From: Paraspadella gotoi
Taxonomy: Eukaryota; Chaetognatha
Direction: 5' to 3'
Assembly (NCBI GenBank): GCA_051294375.1
Contig: CM119270.1
Coordinates: 6,937,279 to 7,001,278 of the forward strand
DNA length: 64,000 nt
Part shown: piece after piece, positions 11,341 to 22,824 of the stretch
Position numbering within the stretch: position 1 is the first letter of the stretch
Layout: the number at the start of each line of letters is the position of its first letter
Notes under the pieces: model-generated
Told to the model about the DNA's origin: nothing
What the model saw: only the letters and a program-made list of their open reading frames with translations
Databases searched by the model: none
Program-made: the position numbers and the translations under genes

Positions 11341-13230
11341 TTGTGTTTTCTATTTTATTGGAAGTTTCCTTTCCATTGGTAGCTTAACTTGATTAAGATT
11401 TAGCTGGAAGTAACTAAACTTCTACCATGCCAAAGGTTATGTAACATACTAAATCTTCATCCGAGCATGCTATAATTTTTACATTACTTTTCAATCCGCA
11501 AAAATATATTCAAGGTTTGCAAAAGCTTTCTCTAGATATTTTCCAGTATTCGATTCTTATTCACAAGAGTAGAATTTTTGATGACACTGTTATATCCATT
11601 ATTAGAAAAAAGTTTGATTTCTTCTGCTATTTTTACGAATGCAACAATGCTTTCTGTAAACCATAGTTTTTGAATTCTTGAGGGACAAGACCTCAAATTT
11701 AGTTTCGACCCATAAGAAATAATCCAATTAGTGTATTCCTTCATCAATCTTGATATAGCGATCCTCCCGTGTTTATTTTCATAACGTTTGTGTGTATCTT
11801 TGTAATGATGATAAGGCCTTCAGTCCTTGACTTCTTGTCAAAATCCAAACTAGTAACCAACGGTATTCTCGTAAGAGATTTAAGTATGTTGTTCTACTAC
11901 ATTTATTTTCAGCTTCAGTAGTTAATGGACCTACTACGCCCCGATTGAAATTTGGCTCATAGCATTACAAAATGCGGTGGATTGACACAACATATTTAAT
12001 TGTTCCCTGTTCTTCTTCAGATACAGACTTCATCCTCTTATCTTCTTAAACCAATCAAGAATACGACTTATAAGTAGCATCTGTAATTTAAAATCATTTC
12101 ATTTTTATTTCCATTCTCCCAACAACGAGTTCTGTTTTTAGCTTTCTCCATCATCAAATATAATATCTTGAGAAACTATGCCGGGACTGACGTGGTACAT
12201 CTTTGCCTATCAAGTTAACCTCGAATATAGCATTTGATGAGTTATTCCTGCATATTTCATCATTAATTTCCTTCTATAAAACAAAAAATCTGGAATACTT
12301 TTTCAAAAAATTCTTATTCATAAGGAAAATTCTGTTACTATATTCCCAAAAATGTTCAACCCCAACTACTTTTGCCTTTACATATTTTTGATGATGGAGT
12401 AATCCCTATAAGTATTGTAAGCTTTTCCCTATCCGGAGAGTATTCCAAAGGACTTACAATATCTTTAATAAAGCAGATTCCTCTGGAGGAGTTATATACG
12501 ACAACTGATTGCTTAGGAAGGTTTGGCATTGGAGAATTTGTTCCAAATCTTCCTGTTTCAAGTTACCAGCACAAAAATTTCAAAATAGGTTCTCGAAATT
12601 CTTTTGTGGTTTGTTCATTGGTTTCGCATTCCTAAAGATTCAAGTAGAAAATTAGCAAATTTAATAATGTTTACCCACAGGACAGTCTAGACAGTAAAAT
12701 CATAATAATAATTCAAATCGAATAGTAGTTCATACCTCGTGAACATTTTTTAATACAAAACAATTATTTTTTATTTTTCAATTTATATGCATTAGCCCAT
12801 ATTATACATAATTAACTCACCATTAAGAAAATTTCAAAATTTTTATAAATGGTATTTTCTTATTTTTAACAGCTTTAGCCTTTTTACTCTTCAGTGGCCA
12901 CCTCAAGCTTTGTTGCCTTTAAGTCAAGTTCGGACATCTTTTATTGAGTTTGAGTATGAGAATGGAGAGTTTATTTATTTACAGAAAATTTATTGTTTGT
13001 AAACATTAAAACCTTCGTTTTGTGCCTCCTGTTAATTTTTATTTCGAATTAGTTAGGCTGACTTTAATCTTATTTGAAATACCTTTCAGATTTTGGGAAT
13101 GGTAAGTTTTAATTATCAACAAACGAATTTGGTGACCGAGGACGGATGTTTGTTTTACATTTAAAAAGAGACGCGTGAAATTAATTATTAATTCCGAGAT
13201 TAAATATATTAAACAGGTTTAAAAAACCAA
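11341..13230. other. AT-rich DNA with further minus-strand coding remnants
   Basis: Minus-strand fragments such as GTIKYVVSIHRILQCYE and NRGVVGPLTTEAENKC (near 11.9-12.0 kb) and TTYLNLLREYRW change frame repeatedly. They probably belong to the same decayed element as 10930-11340. No intact gene or RNA. Confidence 0.3.
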
Positions 13231-14137
13231 TGTGAATTTTCCTAATAATTTGGGCGGTCTCGATCGCGATGTCGTCCGCAGTGGACTCCGCGGACGTCGA
13301 ACTTTCATTCCACGCGGGAACGCGCGTGTCGGTCGCCACTATTTTTTTTTAAAAAATTATAAATGAATAAAAACATAGGCATGAAACAAATACTTTTAAA
13401 CAAAAAACTGTTATCAACAATACAATTTAAGTAAATGAAAACGATTATCTCAAAGATCAGAGTTGTTTGGCTTAATCTCCACTGCTAGTTGAAGAGTAAG
13501 ACTTTGTCATCGCGTTGTCTGTCGTTGTTTATGCATAGATACTTGAGGGTGCTAAACGACAAAAAGTGGTTTAAATGATCTTTTGGATTCGGACTGAGGG
13601 TTCTTTATCAGGATAACATTATAAAAATGTTTATAAGTAGAATAAACCTCAGAAATAAGAAATTAATTTTAAATCAATTGGGACATCAAGGATGTGGGCT
13701 GGGATGGATGGATGTATGCTATGGTATAAAGTATGTTGGGTTATACCAACCACTACGGCCGCTTTCAGGAAAGTGGAATGTATGCAGTCAAGACGCGTTT
13801 GACTTCTGGCTTGAAACACCTTCACATTCCTAAAAGTCGAGGATCACGGTCAGGAGAACAGAAGTGGGGAACAAATCCTATATCGTTGTTTTTCTTCAAA
13901 ATTTTTGTTAAGGAAGGGCGTGGAAATAGGAAAACACGTCACAGGAAAGGAGGTAATTAATACAGTTCTGACGATTTTTTGTCAAATCGATCGAAAGAGA
14001 TAAGCGCCAATGATCTTTATTTTTCCATCTTTAAACGCTGACGACTTGAAGTACCTAAACTTTTTCCAAAAGAGCTGAATCCTCACTGGTTATAAAAGAA
14101 TTAATCGGCGCTTTAAAAATTCAAAGGTATATTTATT
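13231..14137. other. Gene-free interval with a GC-rich patch
   Basis: A GC/CpG-rich patch at about 13250-13345 contains the near-palindrome GTCCGCAGTGGACTCCGCGG. The remainder is AT-rich. No coding signal. Confidence 0.4.
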
Positions 14138-14189
14138 TAGGAAAAAACAGTTTTAATGTGCGGCAACGAATTTTATTGAACAAGTAAGT

Positions 14190-14235
14190 CGGAACATGTT
14201 TCCGACTCTTATAGAGTTAGAGTTCTTCATCAGCA
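14190..14235 (-). ncRNA. Hammerhead-ribozyme-like cassette, copy 1
   Basis: The minus strand reads CTGATGA, then a stem built on ACTCT/AGAGT, then GGAAA and the palindrome ACATGT followed by TTC. These match the hammerhead core order (CUGAUGA, stem II, GAAA, short stem III, NUH). Stem I pairing is not evident, so activity is unproven. Confidence 0.3.
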
Positions 14236-14936
14236 ATGATTTTTCACAAAACAATTATCTCATGCTTGAAAAGTTGAGTTTGGTAGAAGAGAGGAGAGAG
14301 AGACAGAGACGAGAGGCGAGATTCCAACAAGAATGAGTGAGAATGTGGTCAGATGGGAGGACAGTTTCCAGGTAAGGACAGGGGATAGTAGAAGTAGATT
14401 GTGAAAATGAAAAAGGAGAGAAGAGATGAAGAGTGAGAGAGAGACACAAAAATTGAATAATACATTTAGTATGGCTACAACAGAGAAAAATAAGAATAAA
14501 TAAGTAACTTAAAGATTAACTAAGTAATACTACTATTACAACAATGGAAAACATAAATTAGGTAAAATGAAGTGAAATTAATGGAGTAATAAGGGTTAGG
14601 GATAGGTAAGTAAGAGTTAGTGAAAGTTAAGTAAAAGAAAGAGCTCAAAAATGAGTGGCCCCCCCCGGCGGGCAATGGAGGACTTTTGACGATAAAATTC
14701 GGGTCATGGCCTGTCATTAGGTTGAGATGAGTATATTTGTTAGAGCGTGACATTTCTGGGGTTGGTAAGTTCCACAATCTTACTTCTACTTCCCTGTCCT
14801 TACCTTAACTGTCCTCACATCTGACCACTTCTCACTTCAATTCTTTTGTTGTGGAATCTCCCTCTCTCTCTGTTCTCTTCTCTCTCTCACCAAACTCAAC
14901 TTTCACAGAGATTAATTGTTGTGAAAAAATCACTTG

Positions 14937-14976
14937 CTGATGAAGATCTAACTCTAGTAAGAGTCGAAAACATGTC
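14937..14976 (+). ncRNA. Hammerhead-ribozyme-like cassette, copy 2
   Basis: CTGATGA (14937-14943), a stem with ACTCT pairing to AGAGT, GAAA (14966-14969), the palindrome ACATGT and a GTC just where a hammerhead would cleave. This is the best-preserved core of the three copies. Stem I is again not visible. Confidence 0.35.
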
Positions 14977-15035
14977 CGACCGTTACTTGTCAATAAAATT
15001 CGTTGCCACATTAAAACTGTTTTTCCTAAAACATG

Positions 15036-16440
15036 CTAAAAACAACGAAGTCAGAGTCTATACATTAGTATATTTATATAGAGTTGGCCACTAGAAGAAA
15101 AATATATAACTTAAATAGGATAATAATTAGTAGAATTATTGAAATTTTTTTGCCTCATCACAGATCATATCAATCCACCCAATTACCTAGCTATCTTTAC
15201 AGGCCTATGAAACTTCATTTTTTTGTGGAAATTAGAATGAATTTAAATTTTCAACTAGATTTTCGATGCCATCTAATCTTTCCATTATCAGAAGCCCCAT
15301 TCTTATTTTACTTCTTCAATCATGTACGTAAATTAATTCGGCGCTTTCTTTTGCAGTTTCTTCATCCAGGGGAACCGTGTTTAGACATGTTTAAATCGTT
15401 AAATTCCCTACGGATCCCAAGTAGTTATTGCCATCTTCAGATTTCGACCATTTTTTTTTCAAAATCTTGCTATCTTCAATTGAAAGATCGGTAAGAGCTG
15501 TGCCATCATTGCCGGATATATCATCGTAGTACTTTTATGATCTCCGCAAGTCTTCAGATTTAAAGAATTTGTTACAAAAATTTATTTTGCAGAAGGTAGG
15601 TTACGAGTGTGATGTCCAATATCTCTATACGGACGAATATTTTGCTTTATAGGGAAAAGCAAATGTACGCTACTGAAACTATTGAATATAGTGGCTTGTA
15701 TCCAAACGACTTGCCTTTTTTTTCAGGTTTGACGTCATATTTGAATGATGGTTTTCATTTAGAATTCAGGCCAATCCTGTGTAGGGTGGTCTCCTGTTGG
15801 GTATATTGCGGCACGAATTAGACATTGGCGCAAAGACGCAGTTTTCCATCCAAATTAAGGATACCAAGCGCAAAAAATTCGAATGCTATTTTTTACGGAC
15901 TTTCAAGGTTAAGATTATAAGTATCGTGACCTGATTAGAAGGATTCATCCGATAATTATTATTTATAATTCAGCAAAAAAAAAGGGACTACGCCCATTTT
16001 TTGTTATTGTTGTTTATATTCTCGATCTTTGATCTTGATAATGTATTCTGGCGACCTTTAAGTGACGAGGGTCTCCAAAAATATCATCTTATCAAATACG
16101 TAACCAAAAAAATATTATTTACATCAACAAATATGTCTTAAGGAACCTGACGAAACAGTTACAACATAAACCATTGTCAAAGCAAAGGACCCCAAAAAAT
16201 CCGGTTTCGGGAAGAGGAGAAATACAAAGCGGCGGAGTCAGAACTTCGGGAAGAAGAAGCAATGCAGAAACAGATTCTTGCCACGATATAGTAGCTTAAA
16301 GTTAAAATGTTAAATTATTTGTTTAATTACGCATTAATCGTGAACGCCAGGGATGGGGAAAAAACATATCGTGCGGATTAATTTATAACGGTGCAAATCG
16401 TGTCAAGGAAAATTCATCAGTTTCGATAAAAAGCCCTCAG
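15036..16440. other. AT-rich interval without a confident gene
   Basis: Open frames are short. Near 16203-16294 the plus strand reads a charged coiled-coil-like stretch (FREEEKYKAAESELREEEAM) ending in a stop, a possible coding remnant. Nothing else is recognised. Confidence 0.3.
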
Positions 16441-16449
16441 CAACTCAGC

Positions 16450-16482
16450 ACGTCTAATCTCTCTTCTCCTCTCTCTCTCTTC

Positions 16483-16513
<31 letters not shown>

Positions 16514-16527
16514 CTCTTCTCGTACTT
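16450..16527. repeat. Interrupted (CT)n microsatellite
   Basis: CT-rich tract with ATCT and TTCT interruptions. Confidence 0.85.
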
Positions 16528-16804
16528 CTCTCAACTTTGACGCGGTATGAAGGTTCTCTAATTTTAACTAAGAAAAACTATACCCAATTAAACAATCGTT
16601 AATTCAAATTTCAAATCGTATAGGTCAGTTCAAGTATCTTATTCCTCACGATTGGTGACAATCAAACCGAAAATTAGAGGTTCTTTTATTACCCACTTTT
16701 CAACTTTTCTTTGCTGATACATTGCCGCTGATTTTGTACTTCATTGCATTTAATATTAGTTTTATTAATCTTATTATCAATATTACTTAGAGAAATTGAC
16801 AGCG

Positions 16805-16846
16805 CTGATGAAGGCTTGTAAAACAAGTCGAACAGGGCTGTTCAAA
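16805..16846 (+). ncRNA. Hammerhead-ribozyme-like cassette, copy 3
   Basis: CTGATGA is followed by stem GGCTTG...CAAGTC, then CGAAC (one A short of the GAAA core), then AACAG...CTGTT and C. It is followed, like the other two copies, by AAATTCGTTGCC about 20-30 bases later. The missing A would impair a ribozyme unless it is a sequencing error. Confidence 0.25.
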
Positions 16847-17339
16847 CTATTAAACTAAAATTCGTTGCCAAACAAAAATAACTTGTCATTCTTTCTTTAA
16901 TTAATAGTAACCACCGAAAAGAAAGGATTCTTCAATATATCAATATTACTTATATTGTATTCTCAATAACACTCTAAACGTTGACAATTTTGACCCTTCA
17001 ATACCAAACTGTGCGTAATTCTATGATAAGTAAAATTAAAATCTTATTTATGTAATTTTTAAAAGTTTATTTAACGATTAAAACGATATTAATAATTAAA
17101 TTAGGATTATTGAACAACGTGAGCAACTGTCGGATCTGCCTACGATAATTTATTATTAATTAATTAATTAATCGATTAATTAATTAATTAATAATTAATT
17201 TAATATGTAATAATTAATTTTAAATTTATATTCAAACTATCAATCATCATGTCCTTAAAATTGGGTTAGGACAGTTATAAATATGATTTTAGTAATTCTT
17301 ATCAAAACAACAAATATCTCTATTTTATTTTATGTGCTC

Positions 17340-17352
17340 CTCTCTTCTCTCT

Positions 17353-17408
<56 letters not shown>

Positions 17409-17929
17409 TTTCTTGAATTGCCGACGATCTTTATGCCTTTTCAGATTTTTTTAAACTTGCATCATGTTTTCTCACATTTAATTAATTAATTAATTCATTA
17501 ATTAATTAAAACATTATTAGTAACATTAATATTCAAGATTCAAGTAAATGTGACTTATGTCTTTTCCATCTAAACTCATTTCCCCTGGCACAAATTCCGT
17601 CATACTTTATATTATTCATTATATATACTAATATTAAAAGCTCAGTGCAACAACCAATGAACTATTCAAAAAGTTATATTGAAATCGATTAGTAGTAAAA
17701 GAAAAAAAAATTTAAAGAGAACTAGAAGTTATAAAAAGTGTTCAATTTGGCCGCCCTTACTAGATGATTAGGCCTTACTAGATATATTGCATGTGATTAA
17801 ACACTGTTATCGGAATAATAATTTATCAATTTTATGTAATTTTTTAGTATTTTAAGTATTTATTCAGTGAGTAAATAACAACTTTCTTACTTCGCTAATT
17901 TTATCTCGGACTCTTCTCTCTTTCTATCT

Positions 17930-17967
<38 letters not shown>

Positions 17968-18018
17968 CTCACTCTCTTTGAATTTGCGGACGATCCTTAT
18001 GCTCATTTTACTGCTCTC

Positions 18019-18049
<31 letters not shown>

Positions 18050-18115
18050 CTCTCTCTCTTTGTCAATTGCGACGATCCTTATGCTTTTAGGATTTTTTAA
18101 CTTGTATCATTTCTG
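17340..18115. repeat. Complex tandem array: (CT)n plus conserved spacer
   Basis: Units consist of a CT tract, then a spacer resembling TTTGCGGACGATCCTTATGC, then TTTTTAACTTG...ATCAT. They occur near 17405, 17975 and 18060. A companion block, CAAGTAAATGTGAC followed by CATTTAAACTCATTTC, recurs at 17540, 18118, 18255 and 19502. Confidence 0.7.
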
Positions 18116-18899
18116 CTCAAGTAAATGTGACCTTTTTTTTTTTTTCATTTAAACTCATTTCCACTGGCACAATTCCGTTCAAAACTTTATATCTAGCTTC
18201 ACACCAACTTTCCTACCGTCAAACAAATTCATCTCAATCTATTACTAAAAAGATTCAAGTAAATGTGACTCATATTTTTCATTTAAACTCATTTCACTCG
18301 TACTTTTCCACCGGAAACTTATATCAGCCATCGATACACATTTTTCTCACCACACAAAAAAATTTGAACTCATCTATCCATCCAATTATGGATTAATTAG
18401 CGTACTTATTGGTCATAAACTGCTAAAATATTTAGTAAATCGACTATTTTTATCTCCACTAACTCATTTACCACTCACACGATTACCCGTCCGCACTATA
18501 TATCCAGCTACTATCCAACACACTCATTTTCCTACCCACTACACAAAACTCTTCATGTTCATCCAAACCAGCCTCATCACGAGTTATTGGAGCTTTTTGC
18601 TTAAGGTGGGACGGCAGATGGACGGATTATTGACTGATAATTAAATTGATGATTAATTAATTGCTAATTGCATTTTAAATTAACTGATTAATTATTTTGA
18701 CTTATAATACATCCTGTTCCATTTAATATAAAAGTGGAAAGAAGCATATCAATAAGTGAAACCAGAGATTTTTTGTTTTTTCTATTAAATCCATTATCCA
18801 CTCAAAGATTCCATCGAAACTTGTTCCTGTTCACATCACACACTTTATCTACTCACATACAAAATCCAGGTCATCGATATTAAGTTAGGTATAAGCTAT

Positions 18900-19192
18900 C
18901 TTGGTAACTTGGCATACTTTAATCAACTTGAATAACTTTGGTCAACTGACAATTAATTTGGTTAACTGACATTAATTTGATCCTACTGAATAATTTGTCA
19001 ACTGAACATAATTGGTCAACTGACATAATTTGATCCAATTAAGATAATTGGTCAACCGGCAAATTGGTTAAACTGGCATAATTAATCAAACTAGCCCTAA
19101 TTTGGTCAACAGGCATAATTTGGCAACTCTGCAAACTGATTAACTTTGCAGAATTTGTTCAACTGGCATAATTTGGTCAATTAGCAAATTTG
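18900..19192. repeat. Degenerate ~18-bp minisatellite
   Basis: Many diverged copies of a unit close to AATTTGGTCAACTGGCAT. Confidence 0.75.
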
Positions 19193-19272
19193 CAGTCAAT
19201 CAATCAATCAATCAATCAATCTAATCAATCATCAATCAATCAAATCAATTCAATCAATCAATCAATCAAATC
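19193..19272. repeat. (CAAT)n microsatellite
   Basis: Nearly perfect tetranucleotide repeat following the 18-bp array. Confidence 0.9.
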
Positions 19273-19799
19273 CAATACAGAGGAGAGTGAGAGAGAGAAA
19301 AATTCAACAATAAATGTGTCTTTTTTGGTTTGTCTTAATCTTTGAACTCTTTTCCACTCCTACGATTCCATCCAAAAAATTTTTACTTCCAAGCTATTTC
19401 ACATACTTCCATAACCCACACAACAAATATCATAATATCGAATTTATCTATCCCAATTTTAATAACAACAATAATTATGAGATTATAAATACAAAATACT
19501 TCAAGTAAATATGACTTTTGGTTTTTTCCATTTTAACTCATTTCACTCGCACGATTCATCGAAACTTTATATCGGCTCAATCACATATTCTACCATCATA
19601 CAAAATTTCAAAGGCTTCAATTGCACTATCCACTCATCGAGCAATTGGCGTTCAAATAGTGAATACTATTTTTTGTTCATTTATCCATTTAAATCAATTT
19701 CCACTCACGATTCCCTCGAAACTCATATCCATCTCAATCACACAGTTTCCTACCCACACGACAAATTCATACCAACCATCCACTCCAATCACGGGTAAT

Positions 19800-20320
19800 T
19801 GGAGGTTTTTTCGCTAAGGTGGGAGCGAAACCGGACGACGGACGGATACGGACGACGGCACGGACGGACGGACGGACGGACGGACAGAGACGGACGGAAC
19901 GGAACATCATTTTTTGCATAATTTTTTTTTGTACTTCATAATTCGACTGTTCTTGACATGATATAAGTGTGTGCCCGACAATATATAGGGGCGGACGACG
20001 CGACGAAAAAGTGACGTTATAGATCGCGGATCTGCTGCATAAGCAGATCCGACTACAATACTGTGCTAAATGCAAAAACAATTTTTATCGGGATCTGCTT
20101 TAGCAGATCCCGACTCTATAATTGACTTTGTCGTCCGCGGTCGGCCCCTCAATATTGTCGGGCACTCAACTATATCATGTCAGAACATCAAAATTATGAT
20201 ACAACTATGGCAAAAAAAAAAAACGATGTCCGTTCCGTGTCGTCTCTCCGTCCGTCCTGTCCTTCTACCGATCCGCTCCTTCCGTCCACAGCTAGCAAAC
20301 AACACACCAAAGTAGCTCAC
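19800..20320. repeat. Central palindrome of the foldback region
   Basis: The halves meet near 20055. CGGACGGACGG-rich DNA on the left (19840-19910) pairs with CCGTCC-rich DNA on the right (20225-20290). GTGCCCGACAATAT with GGGGC pairs with its complement at 20140-20165. Perfect short hairpins (GGATCTGC...GCAGATCC) sit at 20028-20051 and 20090-20111. Confidence 0.7.
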
Positions 20321-20925
20321 TGAAATAGAGATGAGAATGGGAATGAAATTTTGGCGTGTGGTAGGGAAGTGATGTGTGATGAGCGAATGAAAGTTTCAGA
20401 TAGAATCGTCCAAGTGGAATGAGTTAATGGAAAAATAAAAAATAATTTCACTATTTGAACACTAATTTCATGAAGTGGATGGGGCCGATAGATTTGAATG
20501 TAGGTTAGAAAAGTGTGTGAATTAAACTGGAAATCAAGGTTTCGATGGAACTTTTGAGTGGAAATGAGTTTAAATGAAAAAATAAAGAACCTTATTTCAC
20601 GATTTGATTTATGTTCTTTTTCTTTTTATTTTAAATATAAATGCAAATGATTAATTTAATCAAAATAATTAATCAGCTTAATAATTCAATTAGTCACATC
20701 TCAATAATTAATTAATCAGGCTCAATTAATCAATTTCAAAACAAACATTTCTGATCAAATAAATTAATTAACTGCCTAATTTTAATTAAATAATTTAACT
20801 TGAATAAATTAATCATTAATTAATTAAAAATTAATTAATTTGAAATTAAATTATTAATTAATTATTAATTAATTAATTACCGATAATGATCGTGGGCAAA
20901 TCCGACATTTTTTTGCCCTCAAACT

Positions 20926-21276
20926 TGTTTTATCTCATAGTAAGTTATAAAAAATTTAGATACTACTTCTCATCTTTAAGATCTTTGCAATTGTCATGTT
21001 TCATATGCGATTCAAATATTTTTTGTTGAAATTTCTCTCTGCTCTCTCTCTCTCTCTCTCTCTCTCCTCTCTTCTTCTCTCTCTCTCTTCTCCTCTCTTT
21101 CTCTCTCATCTTTTCCTCATTTTTATCACTTTAAGGTTATAAAAATTATCAACGTAGCGAGTTTTTTTTTCTTCGGAGGGAGTAAATTTTAAACAAACGA
21201 CTTTAAAAGGTGGATAGAACGCGATGCGAAAGAGAGAGGAGAGAGAGAGAAGAGAGAGAGAGAGCCAGAGAGAGAG
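20926..21276. repeat. CT- and GA-rich simple repeats before a gap
   Basis: CT-rich at about 21035-21110, GA-rich at 21228-21276. No gene. Confidence 0.7.
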
Positions 21277-21301
21277 NNNNNNNNNNNNNNNNNNNNNNNN
21301 N
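21277..21301. other. Assembly gap (25 N)
   Basis: One of four gaps of exactly 25 N. Confidence 1.
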
Positions 21302-22211
21302 GGAAATTTCGAAGAAAATGGGGAGTAATTCAAATAAGAAAGAGCGGCATTAATTTCCATAATCAGCGCCTCAGAAGAGAGGGAGGAGGTTGTGGTCTCG
21401 CGGTCTCGGGTCGGGAATGGGTGTGGGTAAGGGGCGTGTGAGAGGCGGGGGGCGGACGGAGGCGGGTAGGGTAAGAAAATGTTTATGTATGGGCCGCTTC
21501 CTTGCGGAGGAGAGAGTTTGTGAAGGGACAAGAGACGAATAAAAGGTTGGGTCAGTTAAAATTCAGTGAGGTAGAATGAGAGGTAAGTTAAGATCGGGTG
21601 AGTAGAAACAAAAGTAGTGGAGACCAGAAATGAGATTCAATGGTGGGACCAATGACATGCAATAAAGGGGAATGTTGACTGCGGTCGTTGCACGGATTCA
21701 AACAAGTTTGTTTTTGGTTTGAATTTAGTCAGTCAGTTTCGTCAGTTTGGCTACTTCTGCCAGTTTGGCCACAGGCCAAATAAATAAGTTTGGCTAGTTC
21801 AGCTAATTTGGCCAGTTTGGCCAGTACAGGCATGAGAGTTGAGTTGAAGAATGTTTTTGTCGTCAGATCGCTTAACAATAATCATAGTTTATAAAAGCTT
21901 AAAAAAGTTTAAAAAAGCTTAAGCTTAAGTTTAAAAAAGTTTAAAAAAGCTTTTCGGGACCGCAATACATCGAATGCCTGGTAAAATGGGTTGTGATCAC
22001 TTTCGGCAACAGTTGAATTTTATAGCATTTTTTTTTTGTATAGTAGAAAAAAATCAGCGAGTTGTGTACAAAAAAATTCCTGCACCGAACGAGAGAAAGG
22101 ATGTAGAAACTGCTGTGGTGGTTAATGCGGTGGATTGGGAGACCTGATGTAGTTGAAACGCGTGATGGAGTGATTAGGAAAGGAAAGGGAGGCTAATGAC
22201 CGTTTTTGCCA
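21302..22211. other. Gene-free interval with short palindromic repeats
   Basis: Contains repeats of GCCAGTTTGGCC (about 21730-21835) and an AAGCTT/AAAAAAGTTTAAA palindromic cluster (about 21893-21957). No coding or RNA signal recognised. Confidence 0.5.
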
Positions 22212-22377
22212 NNNNNNNNNNNNNNNNNNNNNNNNNNNNNNNNNNNNNNNNNNNNNNNNNNNNNNNNNNNNNNNNNNNNNNNNNNNNNNNNNNNNNNNNN
22301 NNNNNNNNNNNNNNNNNNNNNNNNNNNNNNNNNNNNNNNNNNNNNNNNNNNNNNNNNNNNNNNNNNNNNNNNNNNNN
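22212..22377. other. Assembly gap (166 N)
   Basis: Run of N. Confidence 1.
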
Positions 22378-22489
22378 TCTTTTCTATTAAAGAATGAATT
22401 ATTAGGAAAAGCATTATCTCGTCTTTACCTCAACCCGGAATAAATGCGGACGGAAGCGAGTCTGACCTGAAAAACGGATACGAGGAGAG

Positions 22490-22820
22490 CTCTGCCGTCG
22501 GCGTCTTCGGCGTCGTCGTCGTTATCGTCCTTGTAATCGTCGTCGATGTCGTCTTTCGTCTTCGTTGGTTTCGGCGTTGTGGTCGTTATTCTTATCCCCC
22601 ACGTGCAATGGGAATGTCCGGGTTTTCCTCTTCTACTTTGTCATCGTTTTCTTTCTCCTCCCTCTGTCATTCGTATCGTCTTCTTTGTTCGTCGGATATA
22701 GATTTGTCAACGACTTTGTTATCACTTTCGTCATTTAAGTCGGTTTCGTCCGTGTCGTCTTTGACGACGTTGTCATCAGGATATTTTCGTCGTCGTCTTA
22801 ATCGTTATCATCATCTGTGA
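22490..22820. repeat. Degenerate (GTC)n-rich tract
   Basis: Enriched in GTC/CGTC on the plus strand. The minus strand gives acidic pieces (VVKDDTDETDLNDESDNK), but they are interrupted by stops, so decayed trinucleotide repeat is more likely than an exon. Confidence 0.5.
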
Positions 22821-22824
22821 TGGA

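Larger units (their letters stand above)
14138..15035. mobile_element. Inverted-repeat (foldback) element
   Basis: The left arm (about 14138-14400) and right arm (about 14783-15035) are imperfect reverse complements. Shared landmarks include GGAAAAACAGTTTTAATGTG at the outer end, the AACGAATTTTATTG block, a CTGATGA/GAAA cassette, CAAACTCAAC, a GA/CT tract and TGGTCAGATG. The roughly 380-bp centre has no recognised gene. It may be two head-to-head copies of one repeat or a foldback transposon. Confidence 0.65.
17131..20925. mobile_element. Large foldback region with matching ends
   Basis: The outer left end (17131 onward: CTGTCGGATCTGCC, ACGATAAT, then (TTAA) repeats) is matched in reverse complement at the right end (about 20925 back: ATGTCGGATTTGCCC, ACGATCAT, then TTAATTAATT). 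Inside, blocks repeated on the left in plus orientation (CATTTAAACTCATTTC, CCATCGAAACTTTATATC) recur on the right as reverse complements around 20400-20600. The centre is the tighter palindrome at 19800-20320. No transposase is visible, so it is either a non-autonomous foldback element or a palindromic satellite. Confidence 0.5.

Noticed and set aside
7300-13230. Assigning the decayed region to a specific virus or transposon family
   Set aside because: No diagnostic motif could be recognised by eye; a frameshift-tolerant database search is needed.
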